NCBI GenBank assembly: GCA_945871085.1
Contig: CAMBVX010000012.1
Span: forward strand, 1-41,952
DNA from: Opitutus sp. GAS368
Lineage (GTDB): Bacteria; Verrucomicrobiota; Verrucomicrobiia; Opitutales; Opitutaceae
Reading direction: 5' to 3'
Length of the DNA stretch: 41,952 bases
Positions 33,877-41,952 of the stretch are shown here, one piece after another. The notes beneath the pieces are model-generated. The model saw only the letters and a program-made list of their open reading frames with translations. It did no database searches and was not told the origin of the DNA. Position 1 is the stretch's first letter. The number at the start of each line of letters is the position of its first letter. Position numbers and translations under genes: made by a program.

Positions 33877-33992
33877 TGCATTGGCCCGAGCTGGGCGGGA
33901 ATAAATCGCCTCAATAATATTTTAGCCACTGATATTCAATTGTTAACGGTTTCACGCAAATCGAGGCACATGCACTGCTAACCCGATGGATC

Positions 33993-35951
33993 ATGAGTCG
34001 CATTCTTGGCATCGATTTAGGCACCACCAACTCTTGTATGGCTGTGATGGAGGGCGGAGAGCCCGTCGTCATCCCCAACGCCGAAGGCGCACGGACCACG
34101 CCGTCCGTCGTCGCGTTTACCAAGACCGGCGAGCGTTTGGTCGGCCAGGCCGCCAAGCGGCAGGCTGTGACCAATCCACGCAATACCGTTTTCTCCGCGA
34201 AACGGCTCATCGGCCGTAAATTTACCGAGGTCAGCGCCGAGGCGAAGAACATGCCGTTCAAGGTTGTTGAAGGCAAAAATGGCGACGCCTACATTGAGGT
34301 TCAATCGGGCGACAAGGCCGAGCAGTTTGCGCCGCAACAAATCGCGGCGTTCGTCCTCGGAAAACTCAAGGCCGATGCTGAAGCCTACCTCGGTGAAAAG
34401 GTGACGCAGGCTGTCATTACAGTCCCCGCTTATTTCAACGACTCACAGCGTCAGGCAACCAAGGACGCAGGCAAGATCGCCGGCCTGGAGGTGCTCCGCA
34501 TTATCAACGAACCGACGGCAGCTTCGCTCGCGTATGGCCTCGACAAAAAGAAGGACGAGAAGATCGCGGTTTTCGATTTGGGGGGCGGCACGTTTGACGT
34601 GTCCGTACTCGAAATTGGCGACGGCGTGTTCGAGGTGAAGGCGACGAACGGCGACACTCATTTGGGCGGCGACAATTGGGACGATGCGTTGATTGGCTGG
34701 TTGGTGGACAGCTTCAAAAAAGAAAACGGCATCGACCTGCGGAAGGATCCGATGGCGCTCCAACGTCTCAAGGAAGAGGCCGAGAAGGCGAAAATTGCAC
34801 TTTCGTCCACGCAGTCCGTTGATATCAATCTGCCGTTCATCACGGCTGACGCCTCCGGCCCAAAGCACCTCAACGTGCAGTTGAGTCGTGGGAAGATGGA
34901 GCAAATCTGCGAGTCATTATTCGAGCGCTGCCTGCAGCCGTTCAAGAGCTGCCTCAAGGATGCGGAGCTCACTTCCGACCAGATCGACGAACTCGTGCTC
35001 GTCGGAGGCATGACCCGTATGCCGAAGGTGGTAGATCTGGCGAAGCAACTGGGTGGTAAGCCGCCCCACCAAGGCGTGAATCCCGATGAAGTCGTCGCCA
35101 TTGGCGCAGCGGTGCAAGGTGGCGTCCTCAAAGGCGAGGTCCGCGATGTGCTGCTCCTCGATGTGACGCCGCTCACGTTGGGCATCGAAACAGCTGGTCA
35201 GGTTGCGACTGCGATGATTCCACGGAACACGACAATTCCTTCGAAGAAGACGCAAACTTTCTCTACCTACAGCGACAGTCAGCCTTCGGTCGAGATCGTC
35301 GTCCTGCAAGGCGAGCGACCAATGTCCCGGGACAACAAAGTTCTCGGCACTTTCCGACTGGATGGCATCCCGCCAGCCCCTCGTGGTGCGCCCCAAATCG
35401 AAGTCACGTTCGACATTGATGCGAACGGTATCTTGCACGTTTCGGCGAAAGATCTTGGCACGGGCAAGGACCAAAAGATTACCATCCAGGGTTCATCCGG
35501 TCTTTCGAAAGACGAGGTCGAGAAGATGACCAAGGAAGCCGAACTCCACGCCGAGGAAGATCGTAAGCGCAAGGAAGCCGTCGAGACGAAGAACCAACTT
35601 GATACGACGATCTATCAGCTCGAAAAAACTTTGAAAGATAGCGGGGACAAGATCCCCGCCGAAATGAAGTCCAAGTTCGAGTCGGCGATTGCCGACGCGA
35701 AGAAGGATCTCGAAAGCAGCGATCCCGGACGTATGAAGTCTGCGATGGAGAAACTCACCGCCATCGGTGGCGAACTCTACGCCGAAGCCGCCAAAGCAAC
35801 CCAGGCAGCTGGCGGATCGGCTGATCCCGGCGCTCCGGGGGACGCCACGGCCGGTGAAGCGAAGGCCGAAGGTTCGGCAAAAAAAACCGAGAAAAAGGCC
35901 GACGTCGTCGATGCCGAATTCGAAGTCGTTGACGACCCGAAGAAAAAATAA
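33993..35951 (+). CDS. dnaK: Chaperone DnaK (Hsp70)
   Basis: A 652-residue Hsp70. The nucleotide-binding domain begins [19 protein letters not shown] and includes [20 protein letters not shown] and [18 protein letters not shown]; the interdomain linker and the substrate-binding domain ([18 protein letters not shown]) follow. The C-terminal tail is Gly/Ala/Lys-rich and ends in [13 protein letters not shown], close to the common EEVD-like acidic tail. Length is a little over the usual 638. The gene is followed after 96 bases by groES. grpE and dnaJ are not in the window. No Shine-Dalgarno sequence precedes the ATG. Confidence 0.97.
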   Translation: MSRILGIDLGTTNSCMAVMEGGEPVVIPNAEGARTTPSVVAFTKTGERLVGQAAKRQAVTNPRNTVFSAKRLIGRKFTEVSAEAKNMPFKVVEGKNGDAYIEVQSGDKAEQFAPQQIAAFVLGKLKADAEAYLGEKVTQAVITVPAYFNDSQRQATKDAGKIAGLEVLRIINEPTAASLAYGLDKKKDEKIAVFDLGGGTFDVSVLEIGDGVFEVKATNGDTHLGGDNWDDALIGWLVDSFKKENGIDLRKDPMALQRLKEEAEKAKIALSSTQSVDINLPFITADASGPKHLNVQLSRGKMEQICESLFERCLQPFKSCLKDAELTSDQIDELVLVGGMTRMPKVVDLAKQLGGKPPHQGVNPDEVVAIGAAVQGGVLKGEVRDVLLLDVTPLTLGIETAGQVATAMIPRNTTIPSKKTQTFSTYSDSQPSVEIVVLQGERPMSRDNKVLGTFRLDGIPPAPRGAPQIEVTFDIDANGILHVSAKDLGTGKDQKITIQGSSGLSKDEVEKMTKEAELHAEEDRKRKEAVETKNQLDTTIYQLEKTLKDSGDKIPAEMKSKFESAIADAKKDLESSDPGRMKSAMEKLTAIGGELYAEAAKATQAAGGSADPGAPGDATAGEAKAEGSAKKTEKKADVVDAEFEVVDDPKKK

Positions 35952-36047
35952 ATTTCAGCCCGATGCGCCCGCTGCGTTAGTTCGCGGCGGATGTGCCTGG
36001 TCGAAAACCAAAAAACCACCTCTAGTCCAAAAATAACCCAACCACAT

Positions 36048-36344
36048 ATGGCTAACGTCAAAATCAAACCCATCGGTGATCGTGTTCTCGTCGAGCACAT
36101 CGAAGAAAAAGAACAAGTCCGCGGCGGAATCATCATTCCGGACAGCGCCAAAGAAAAGCCCCAGGAGGCCAAGGTCATTGCCCTCGGCACCGGCAAAAAG
36201 GGCGAAGACGGCAAGATCAGCGCCTTCGAAGTCAAAGTCGGCGACCGCGTCCTCATCAGCAAATACGGCGGCACGGAAGTGAAGCTCGAAGAAAAGAAAT
36301 ACACCCTCGTTCGCGAGGATGACATCCTCGGCATCATCGGCTAA
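36048..36344 (+). CDS. groES: Co-chaperonin GroES
   Basis: A 98-residue co-chaperonin lid. It has [18 protein letters not shown] and the mobile loop with [16 protein letters not shown] and the dome strand [16 protein letters not shown]. The start at 36048 (MANVKIKP) matches the family; the longer upstream frame from 35991 is not coding. groEL starts 65 bases further. Confidence 0.96.
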   Translation: MANVKIKPIGDRVLVEHIEEKEQVRGGIIIPDSAKEKPQEAKVIALGTGKKGEDGKISAFEVKVGDRVLISKYGGTEVKLEEKKYTLVREDDILGIIG

Positions 36345-36409
36345 CCGTCCGACGTGGCCTCTCGGCTGCGTCACTCAAAACTCAACTCTCAACTAAATAC
36401 TCATTACAC

Positions 36410-38044
36410 ATGGCCGCTAAACAACTCATCTTCGACGAGACCGCTCGTCAGAAAATCCTCCGTGGCGTCGAGCTTCTCTCGCGCGCGGTGAAAGTCACCC
36501 TTGGACCCAAGGGCCGCAACGTCGTCATCGACAAAAAATTCGGATCGCCGACCGTCACCAAGGACGGCGTGACCGTTGCCAAAGAAATCGAGCTCCCAGA
36601 TCCCTACGAGAACATGGGCGCGCAGATGGTGAAGGAAGTTGCTTCCAAGACTTCCGATGCTGCCGGTGACGGCACCACCACGGCGACCGTGCTCGCTGAG
36701 GGCATCTACCGCGAAGGTCTCAAGAATGTGACCGCCGGTTCCAATCCGATCTTCCTCAAGCGCGGGATCGACAAGGCCGTCGAGGCCGCCGTCAAGGAAC
36801 TCGCCCGCGTTTCCAAGAAGGTCAACGACCGCGAGGAAATCCGCCAAGTCGCCACCGTTTCCGCCAACTGGGACGAGACGATCGGCAACATCATTGCTGA
36901 CGCCATGGATAAGGTCGGCAAAGACGGCACCATCACTGTTGAAGAGGCGAAGTCTATTGAGACCACCCTCGACGTCGTCGAAGGCATGCAGTTCGACAAG
37001 GGCTATCTCTCGCCCTACTTCACGACAAACGTAGAGGCCCAAGAGGCCGTCCTCGAGGACGCCTACGTGTTGATCCACGAGAAGAAGATTTCGAACCTCC
37101 AAGAGTTCCTTCCCCTCCTCCAGGTTGTCGCCAAGAGCGGCAAGCCCCTCCTCGTCATCGCCGAGGAAGTCGAAGGCGAAGCCCTCGCGGCCCTCGTCGT
37201 CAACAAGATCCGCGGCACGATCAACGTGTGCGCCGTCAAGGCTCCTGGCTTCGGTGATCGCCGCAAGGCCATGCTCGAAGACATCGCAGTCCTCACCGGC
37301 GGCAAGTGCATCACCGATGACCTCGGCCTCAAGCTCGAGAGCCTCACTATCGCCGACCTCGGCCGCGCCAAGCGCATCGTCGTCGACAAAGAGAACACCA
37401 CCATCATCGAAGGCTCTGGAAAATCTTCCGACATCCAAGGTCGCGTGAAGCAAATCCGCCGCCAAATCGACGAGACCACCTCCGACTACGATCGTGAGAA
37501 GCTTCAGGAGCGTCTCGCCAAGTTGGCCGGCGGCGTCGCCGTCATCAACGTCGGTGCGTCCACCGAAGTTGAGATGAAGGAAAAGAAGGCTCGCGTCGAA
37601 GACGCTCTCCACGCCACCCGCGCTGCAGTGGAAGAGGGCATTGTCGCCGGCGGCGGCGTCGCGCTGCTCCGCACCGCGAAAGTTATCGACGCTCTCGCCC
37701 TCGAGGGTGACGAGAAGATCGGTTCCCAGATCGTGCGTCGCGCGATCGAGCACCCGATCCGGATGCTCTGCCAAAACGCCGGAGTGGAAGGCGCGGTTGT
37801 CGTCGGCGAAGTCCTCGCTGCCAAGGGCAATCACGGGTACAACGTCGCGACTGAAAAGTATGAAGACCTCGTGAAAGCCGGCGTGGTTGACCCGACGAAG
37901 GTCACCCGCACCGCGCTGCAGAACGCTGCGTCGATCGCCGGCTTGCTGCTGACGACCGAGTGCATGATCACCGAGATTCCTGAAAAGAAAGAAGCGCCTG
38001 CTGGCGGTGGCCATGGCCACGGTGGCGGCGGTATGGACTACTAA
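36410..38044 (+). CDS. groEL: Chaperonin GroEL
   Basis: A 544-residue chaperonin. Conserved segments are [20 protein letters not shown] near the start, [15 protein letters not shown] (ATP site, catalytic Asp) and an intact apical domain. The C-terminus ends [12 protein letters not shown], a variant of the Gly-Met-rich tail. It is co-transcribed with groES. A minus-strand open frame of about 600 codons across it is a shadow, caused by GC-rich code. A terminator follows 38 bases after the stop. Confidence 0.97.
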   Translation: MAAKQLIFDETARQKILRGVELLSRAVKVTLGPKGRNVVIDKKFGSPTVTKDGVTVAKEIELPDPYENMGAQMVKEVASKTSDAAGDGTTTATVLAEGIYREGLKNVTAGSNPIFLKRGIDKAVEAAVKELARVSKKVNDREEIRQVATVSANWDETIGNIIADAMDKVGKDGTITVEEAKSIETTLDVVEGMQFDKGYLSPYFTTNVEAQEAVLEDAYVLIHEKKISNLQEFLPLLQVVAKSGKPLLVIAEEVEGEALAALVVNKIRGTINVCAVKAPGFGDRRKAMLEDIAVLTGGKCITDDLGLKLESLTIADLGRAKRIVVDKENTTIIEGSGKSSDIQGRVKQIRRQIDETTSDYDREKLQERLAKLAGGVAVINVGASTEVEMKEKKARVEDALHATRAAVEEGIVAGGGVALLRTAKVIDALALEGDEKIGSQIVRRAIEHPIRMLCQNAGVEGAVVVGEVLAAKGNHGYNVATEKYEDLVKAGVVDPTKVTRTALQNAASIAGLLLTTECMITEIPEKKEAPAGGGHGHGGGGMDY

Positions 38045-38082
38045 AGAAGATTCCCGCGCGGAGACCGATCCGCACGTTTTTG

Positions 38083-38116
38083 AAAAGGCGCACCGCGAGA
38101 GCGGCGCGCCTTTTTT
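38083..38116 (+). terminator. Terminator after groEL
   Basis: AAAAGGCGC (38083-38091) and GCGCCTTTT (38106-38114) form a stem that ends in a T tract. It lies 38 bases after the groEL stop and is followed by the next gene. Confidence 0.8.
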
Positions 38117-38239
38117 ATTTTCAACCGGGAACCGGGGTTTCGCGAAAAGGTTTTTTTGGGCGGGTTTCCTGCACGGGCCAGAGCGGGGGGGGCGGGTCGG
38201 CGGATTGACCACGCTTCGGCTCTCGCCCACGTTTTTTTA

Positions 38240-39019
38240 ATGGAAGTTATTTTTCTCGGTACCGGCACATCCCAGGGCGTCCCGATGATTGCCTGTGATT
38301 GTGCCGTCTGCACCTCAACCGATGCGCGCAATCGCCGAACCCGTGCGTCGGTACACGTCGTGATGGACGGACTACACGTGCAGGTCGACGCGCCGCCGGA
38401 ATTTCGGCTCCAGTGCCTTCGAGAAAATATTTACCGACTCGATGTTTTTATCCTCACCCATGGGCACGCGGATCACATCGCCGGGATGGATGATCTGCGG
38501 CGATTCTGCGATCTCATTGGCGGAAACGCTCTGACGGTGTACACGACGGAAGAGGGGACGAGCCGGGTGCTCGCGATGTATCCCTACGCGATAGCGGAGC
38601 GCCCGATCGCGCGGGGCTACGCGGCATTCAAACTCGTCGACATGCCAGCGCTGCTGGAAATGCCGCAGGGGACGATCCGCTCGACCCTGTTGCCGCATGG
38701 CGGAGTCAATACGCTGGGGTTGGTCTTTACCGAGCGCAGTAGCGGGAAGAAAGTCGTTTACTACACCGACTGTAAACGCGTGCCCCGCGAAGCGGTCGAG
38801 ATTGCGCGCGGAGCGGACGCCGTGATCCTCGACGGGCTCCGGCCCGAGCCCCATCCGTCCCATCTGTCCATCGCCGAGGCTTGTGCGGTCGCCCAAGAAA
38901 TCGGCGCGCCGATGACATGGCTGACGCACCTGACTCATCTCACCGACCACGGCCGGGACGGCGAACTACTGCCGAGCGGAGTGCAGTTCGCTTACGACGG
39001 ATTGCGTCTGCGGCTCTGA
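38240..39019 (+). CDS. Metallo-beta-lactamase-fold phosphodiesterase, PhnP-like
   Basis: A 259-residue hydrolase. The active-site motif THGHADH (His74, His76, Asp78, His79) and the PhnP-type zinc cysteines (CDCAVC at residues 19-24) are both present. PhnP cleaves cyclic ribose phosphate esters; related enzymes cut other phosphodiesters. There is no C-P lyase gene in the window, so PhnP activity is not implied. The start at 38240 matches the family beginning (MEVIFLGTGTSQG). Confidence 0.82.
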   Translation: MEVIFLGTGTSQGVPMIACDCAVCTSTDARNRRTRASVHVVMDGLHVQVDAPPEFRLQCLRENIYRLDVFILTHGHADHIAGMDDLRRFCDLIGGNALTVYTTEEGTSRVLAMYPYAIAERPIARGYAAFKLVDMPALLEMPQGTIRSTLLPHGGVNTLGLVFTERSSGKKVVYYTDCKRVPREAVEIARGADAVILDGLRPEPHPSHLSIAEACAVAQEIGAPMTWLTHLTHLTDHGRDGELLPSGVQFAYDGLRLRL

Positions 39020-39121
39020 CCTAGAGTCCTGAGCGGCGCGTTTTGACTCGCATGGTGGAACTCGGGCTTGTCTCGCGCGTCCTTCGTGCCTGCTATGGAC
39101 CCTTTAGTTTTTTCTCCCGTT

Positions 39122-41952
39122 ATGAAACGCCTTAAACTCCCTCTCATCATTGTCGGCTGCTTGGCCGCGGTCGCGCTCGTCGCGGTCGTCCTCGCGTTCA
39201 CCCCATCGGTCCAAACTTGGACGGTGAGACGGGCACTGACCGGACAACCCGGCCTGACAATCGCGGTGGGCAACGTCGCCGCCGGCATGACCTCGGCCGA
39301 ACTTCGCGACGTGCGTGTCGAACAGGACGGGGTGATCATCGTCGCCAAACAGATCACCGCTACATACTCGGCGATGGATTACCTGACCGGCAGCCGAATC
39401 ACGGTGGGTGACGTCGCGGTGCGCGGGCTCGAGATCGATGCACGAAAACCCATCGCGAAGAAATCGGTCGCACCTGCGCAGACGGCCCTCGTGCCTTTCG
39501 CCGGTATTCTGAATTCCATCAAACTCCCGGGCGAAGTTCGCCTCGGCCGCCTCGACGTCGAAGCGAAGGTGCTGCTCCCCGAGGGGCAAAGTGCGACGCT
39601 CACGTTGTCCGGCGGCGGGCTCGCGCCGGGTCAATTTGGCACGATCACGTGGAAGATCGCTTTCACCGATGCGCGCAAAGGTGCCCCGCTGACGGCGGCC
39701 GCAACGTCGGGCGAAATCAAGATTCGCACGACCGCCGACCTGCGGATCGACGCGGTCGAGATTTCCGGCGATGCCGGTGCGACCGGTTCCAACCTTCCGA
39801 GTGACCGGCTCAAACTCGAGGTGAAGCTGGCCCAGGTGGACGCCAAGTCCGGCGAGACAATTTCGGCCCGCGTCGGCCTCGCTCGCGGCGCCAATGTCGA
39901 GCCGCTCTTCAACACCCAGCTCGCGTATGCCGCCGGCAAGCCCACGCTCAGCGGCACCTGGGGTCTGGCCGTGCGCAGCGAACAACTCGCCGCGCTCTTG
40001 AGCGGACTTGGTTGGCCGGAGGTCGCGTTGGCGGGCGAGGGGCGTTTCACGTTTAACGTTGAGACGGGTGCCGCCACGGCCGCGGGCACGCTGAACGGGC
40101 AGGTGGCCAAGCTCGAAAAACTCGGGTCGGAACTGGCGGCGATCGGGACGTTGCAGATTCGCGCCGCGTTCGACGGCGGCAGCGGCAAAGACTCCGCGCA
40201 ACTCGGCAAACTCGAATTTGAAATTGCCGCCGCCGACGGACGGAAGTTCGTGACGGTCGCCGCCCAGCAGAAGCTCTCGTTCTCATTCAAAGATCAGCGT
40301 CTCACCGCCGAACGGCCCGGGGCCGAACTCCTGCGCGTTGCGCTGATCGGCGTGCCGCTCGCGTGGGCGCAACCTGTGTTGAAACCCCGCACGATCAGCA
40401 GCGGAGAATTGGCCGGCGTGTTTGTGGTTGGAGCGGAACTCGACGGCAGTCGCGTGAAACTGAGCACGGTCGAGCCACTCACGTTACGCGCGTTAACGGT
40501 GCGCGAGGGAGCGAAGATTCTGGTCGACCGAGTGACGGTCGCGGTGAGTCCGCGCGTGGATTACACGGCGGCGCGGATCGTAGCCGAGCTGGAAAAAATC
40601 TCCATTTCGACGGTCGACGGTGATTCGCTCGCAGGCTCGGTGTCAGTCGATTTGATGACCGGCGCGAAGCCAGCCACCACATTCTCCGCCCAACTAGAGG
40701 GACGTGTCGCGGCACTGGTTAAACCGTATCTGCCAGCCGACGTGGGAGCGCTCGCGCTGGCGCTCAAGACGCACGGACGCTTGGAGGGCAACGCGCTCCA
40801 GCTCGCTTCGCTCAAACTCCAGCTGGATCGTGAAGGCCGAGTCGTGCTGGCCGGAGTCGAAACGCTGCAACCGCTCGCGGTCGATCTCTCTACCCAAAAA
40901 CTTTCCGCGCCCAACGCTGCCGCGCCCGCCGCGCGCGTGCGCTGGGGTGAGATCCCGCTCGGGTGGGCCGAGCCTTACGTCGCGCACGCGAAGTTGTCGG
41001 GCCAACTCGTGGCCGGGGCGCTGGAACTCACGCTCCCCGGCGGCGATGCGGTCAGCCTCCGTGCGACCGAGAAGATTGCCGCCCGCAACATGAGTGTGGT
41101 GATGAGCGGGCAAGAATATTTGAGCGGGGCGGATTTTGGGACCGATCTCAATGCGACGTGGAAGGGCGGCACGCTCGCCGCTGAGATTCGCCAACTCGAG
41201 CTGCGTCAAGGCACGGTAGCGCTCTTGTCTGCGGCCGTTGCCGGTGATGTGACACCGGGGAAAACGCTGCGCGCGGCCGGCAAGGGCACGTTAAGCGCCG
41301 ATTTCGGTGCGCTCGCAAAACAGCCGACGCTCGCGGCTCAGTTGCCGCTGCGGCGTGGAAATATGAACGTGAAGTTTGACGGTATCATGGCCGACGGCGT
41401 GACGGGGAAAGTGACGATCTCAGCGCAAAATCTCGTCGCCCGCGAAGGTGCGCTTGCTCTCGGCGCCCTGGATCTCGCGATCGATGCCAAGCTCGACGCA
41501 ACGAATTCCGGCACAGTGCGCAACACGCTCATCGTGACCAAGGACGGACGGAAGTCCGATATTAGGCTCGAGGGAAAAGTCGGCATAAAACCCGGAGCGA
41601 TTTCTTTCGAAGGCCTCATCACCGGCGATCAACTCATCGTCGACGACATGCAGGCATTCGCGGTGCTCGGTGCCCCGCCGCCAGCATCCGCCTCCTCCGT
41701 CGCGAAGTCTCCTGCACTGACACCCGCGTCGGCTCCGCGCCGGAGCGCCGCGGCACCGGCCGCGCCAGCGCTGAAATTGACCGGTCCGGTCAAGGACACC
41801 GCTCCGGTTTGGGCCGGCTTCACCGGGCGGGTGGATCTCAACATCAAGGCGATCAAGCTCGATGCCGCCACGACGCTCGGGGATCTGCGCGGTGCGTTGG
41901 CCATCCGTGAAGACCGCCTCGCGGTGGAAACTGTTTCCGGAAAACTGAACGG
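39122..41952 (+). CDS. Large AsmA-like envelope protein, 3' end outside window
   Basis: The frame is open for 943 codons and runs off the window. It starts with MKRLKLPLIIVGC and a single transmembrane segment (about residues 6-27), so it is anchored in the inner membrane and extends into the periplasm. The rest is long beta-rich repeats of the kind seen in AsmA/TamB/YdbH-type proteins, which form lipid-transfer tubes, with segments such as LAFTPSVQTWTVRRALTGQP and GNVAAGMTSAELRDVRV. A Pro/Ala/Ser linker is present near residues 855-880. An alternative start at 39095 would add nine residues. Only the fold is suggested; function is inferred. Confidence 0.6.
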   Translation, partial: MKRLKLPLIIVGCLAAVALVAVVLAFTPSVQTWTVRRALTGQPGLTIAVGNVAAGMTSAELRDVRVEQDGVIIVAKQITATYSAMDYLTGSRITVGDVAVRGLEIDARKPIAKKSVAPAQTALVPFAGILNSIKLPGEVRLGRLDVEAKVLLPEGQSATLTLSGGGLAPGQFGTITWKIAFTDARKGAPLTAAATSGEIKIRTTADLRIDAVEISGDAGATGSNLPSDRLKLEVKLAQVDAKSGETISARVGLARGANVEPLFNTQLAYAAGKPTLSGTWGLAVRSEQLAALLSGLGWPEVALAGEGRFTFNVETGAATAAGTLNGQVAKLEKLGSELAAIGTLQIRAAFDGGSGKDSAQLGKLEFEIAAADGRKFVTVAAQQKLSFSFKDQRLTAERPGAELLRVALIGVPLAWAQPVLKPRTISSGELAGVFVVGAELDGSRVKLSTVEPLTLRALTVREGAKILVDRVTVAVSPRVDYTAARIVAELEKISISTVDGDSLAGSVSVDLMTGAKPATTFSAQLEGRVAALVKPYLPADVGALALALKTHGRLEGNALQLASLKLQLDREGRVVLAGVETLQPLAVDLSTQKLSAPNAAAPAARVRWGEIPLGWAEPYVAHAKLSGQLVAGALELTLPGGDAVSLRATEKIAARNMSVVMSGQEYLSGADFGTDLNATWKGGTLAAEIRQLELRQGTVALLSAAVAGDVTPGKTLRAAGKGTLSADFGALAKQPTLAAQLPLRRGNMNVKFDGIMADGVTGKVTISAQNLVAREGALALGALDLAIDAKLDATNSGTVRNTLIVTKDGRKSDIRLEGKVGIKPGAISFEGLITGDQLIVDDMQAFAVLGAPPPASASSVAKSPALTPASAPRRSAAAPAAPALKLTGPVKDTAPVWAGFTGRVDLNIKAIKLDAATTLGDLRGALAIREDRLAVETVSGKLN

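Noticed and set aside
33774-33992. CIRCE element upstream of dnaK
   Set aside because: TTAGCACTC or its complement is absent.
36404-38230. 608-codon minus-strand open frame
   Set aside because: Antisense to groEL, which is certain; a shadow.
39104-40201. 365-codon minus-strand open frame
   Set aside because: Antisense to the AsmA-like gene, which is open to the window end.
1-41952. CRISPR arrays
   Set aside because: No regular repeat-spacer structure was seen in any non-coding stretch.

Overview
The window is GC-rich, densely coded chromosomal DNA. I infer a member of Verrucomicrobiota, probably near Opitutaceae. The reasons are the mix of genes (a sulfatase, a GMC oxidoreductase with a Tat-exported partner, a proline-rich TonB) and the fact that most strong genes, including dnaK, groES and groEL, start without a visible Shine-Dalgarno sequence. 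This placement is a guess from content and was not tested by any search.

Layout. 1-471 is the end of a sulfatase. 746-1334 is the broken C-terminal piece of a Clp-type AAA+ ATPase. 1460-4793 is a four-gene transposition module on the minus strand: a zinc-ribbon protein, a DDE transposase, a TniB/ExeA-like ATPase and a small protein ending in a canonical sliding-clamp motif. 4794-6059 is degenerate DNA. 6060-19812 is housekeeping: an RluA-type pseudouridine synthase, DAHP synthase, a Phd/VapC toxin-antitoxin pair, mutS, an esterase, a GMC dehydrogenase pair, a pfkB-like kinase/tmk/holB operon and an exbB/exbD/tonB cluster.

19932-26736 is an integrated element in the 3' end of a tRNA-Ala(GGC) gene. 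A 17-bp repeat of the tRNA end marks both borders. The element carries a tyrosine integrase, a divergently transcribed helix-turn-helix gene, an excisionase-like gene that opens a four-gene translationally coupled operon, a DnaB-N/RepA-like helicase, an iteron-like array right after the helicase, three small unknown genes, and two nested hairpin structures near the far border. It has no capsid, terminase or conjugation genes. The order integrase, divergent regulator, excisionase, helicase, origin recalls phage-inducible chromosomal islands. I regard it as the best candidate here for an undescribed system: a satellite-like replicating element.

Downstream are a site-2-type protease, an NtrC-type regulator, a decayed transposase, an acetyltransferase convergent with a PAP2-type membrane phosphatase, and a stand-alone LON-domain gene divergent from dnaK. 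dnaK is followed by groES and groEL. The window closes with a PhnP-like metallo-hydrolase and the first 943 codons of a large AsmA-like envelope protein.
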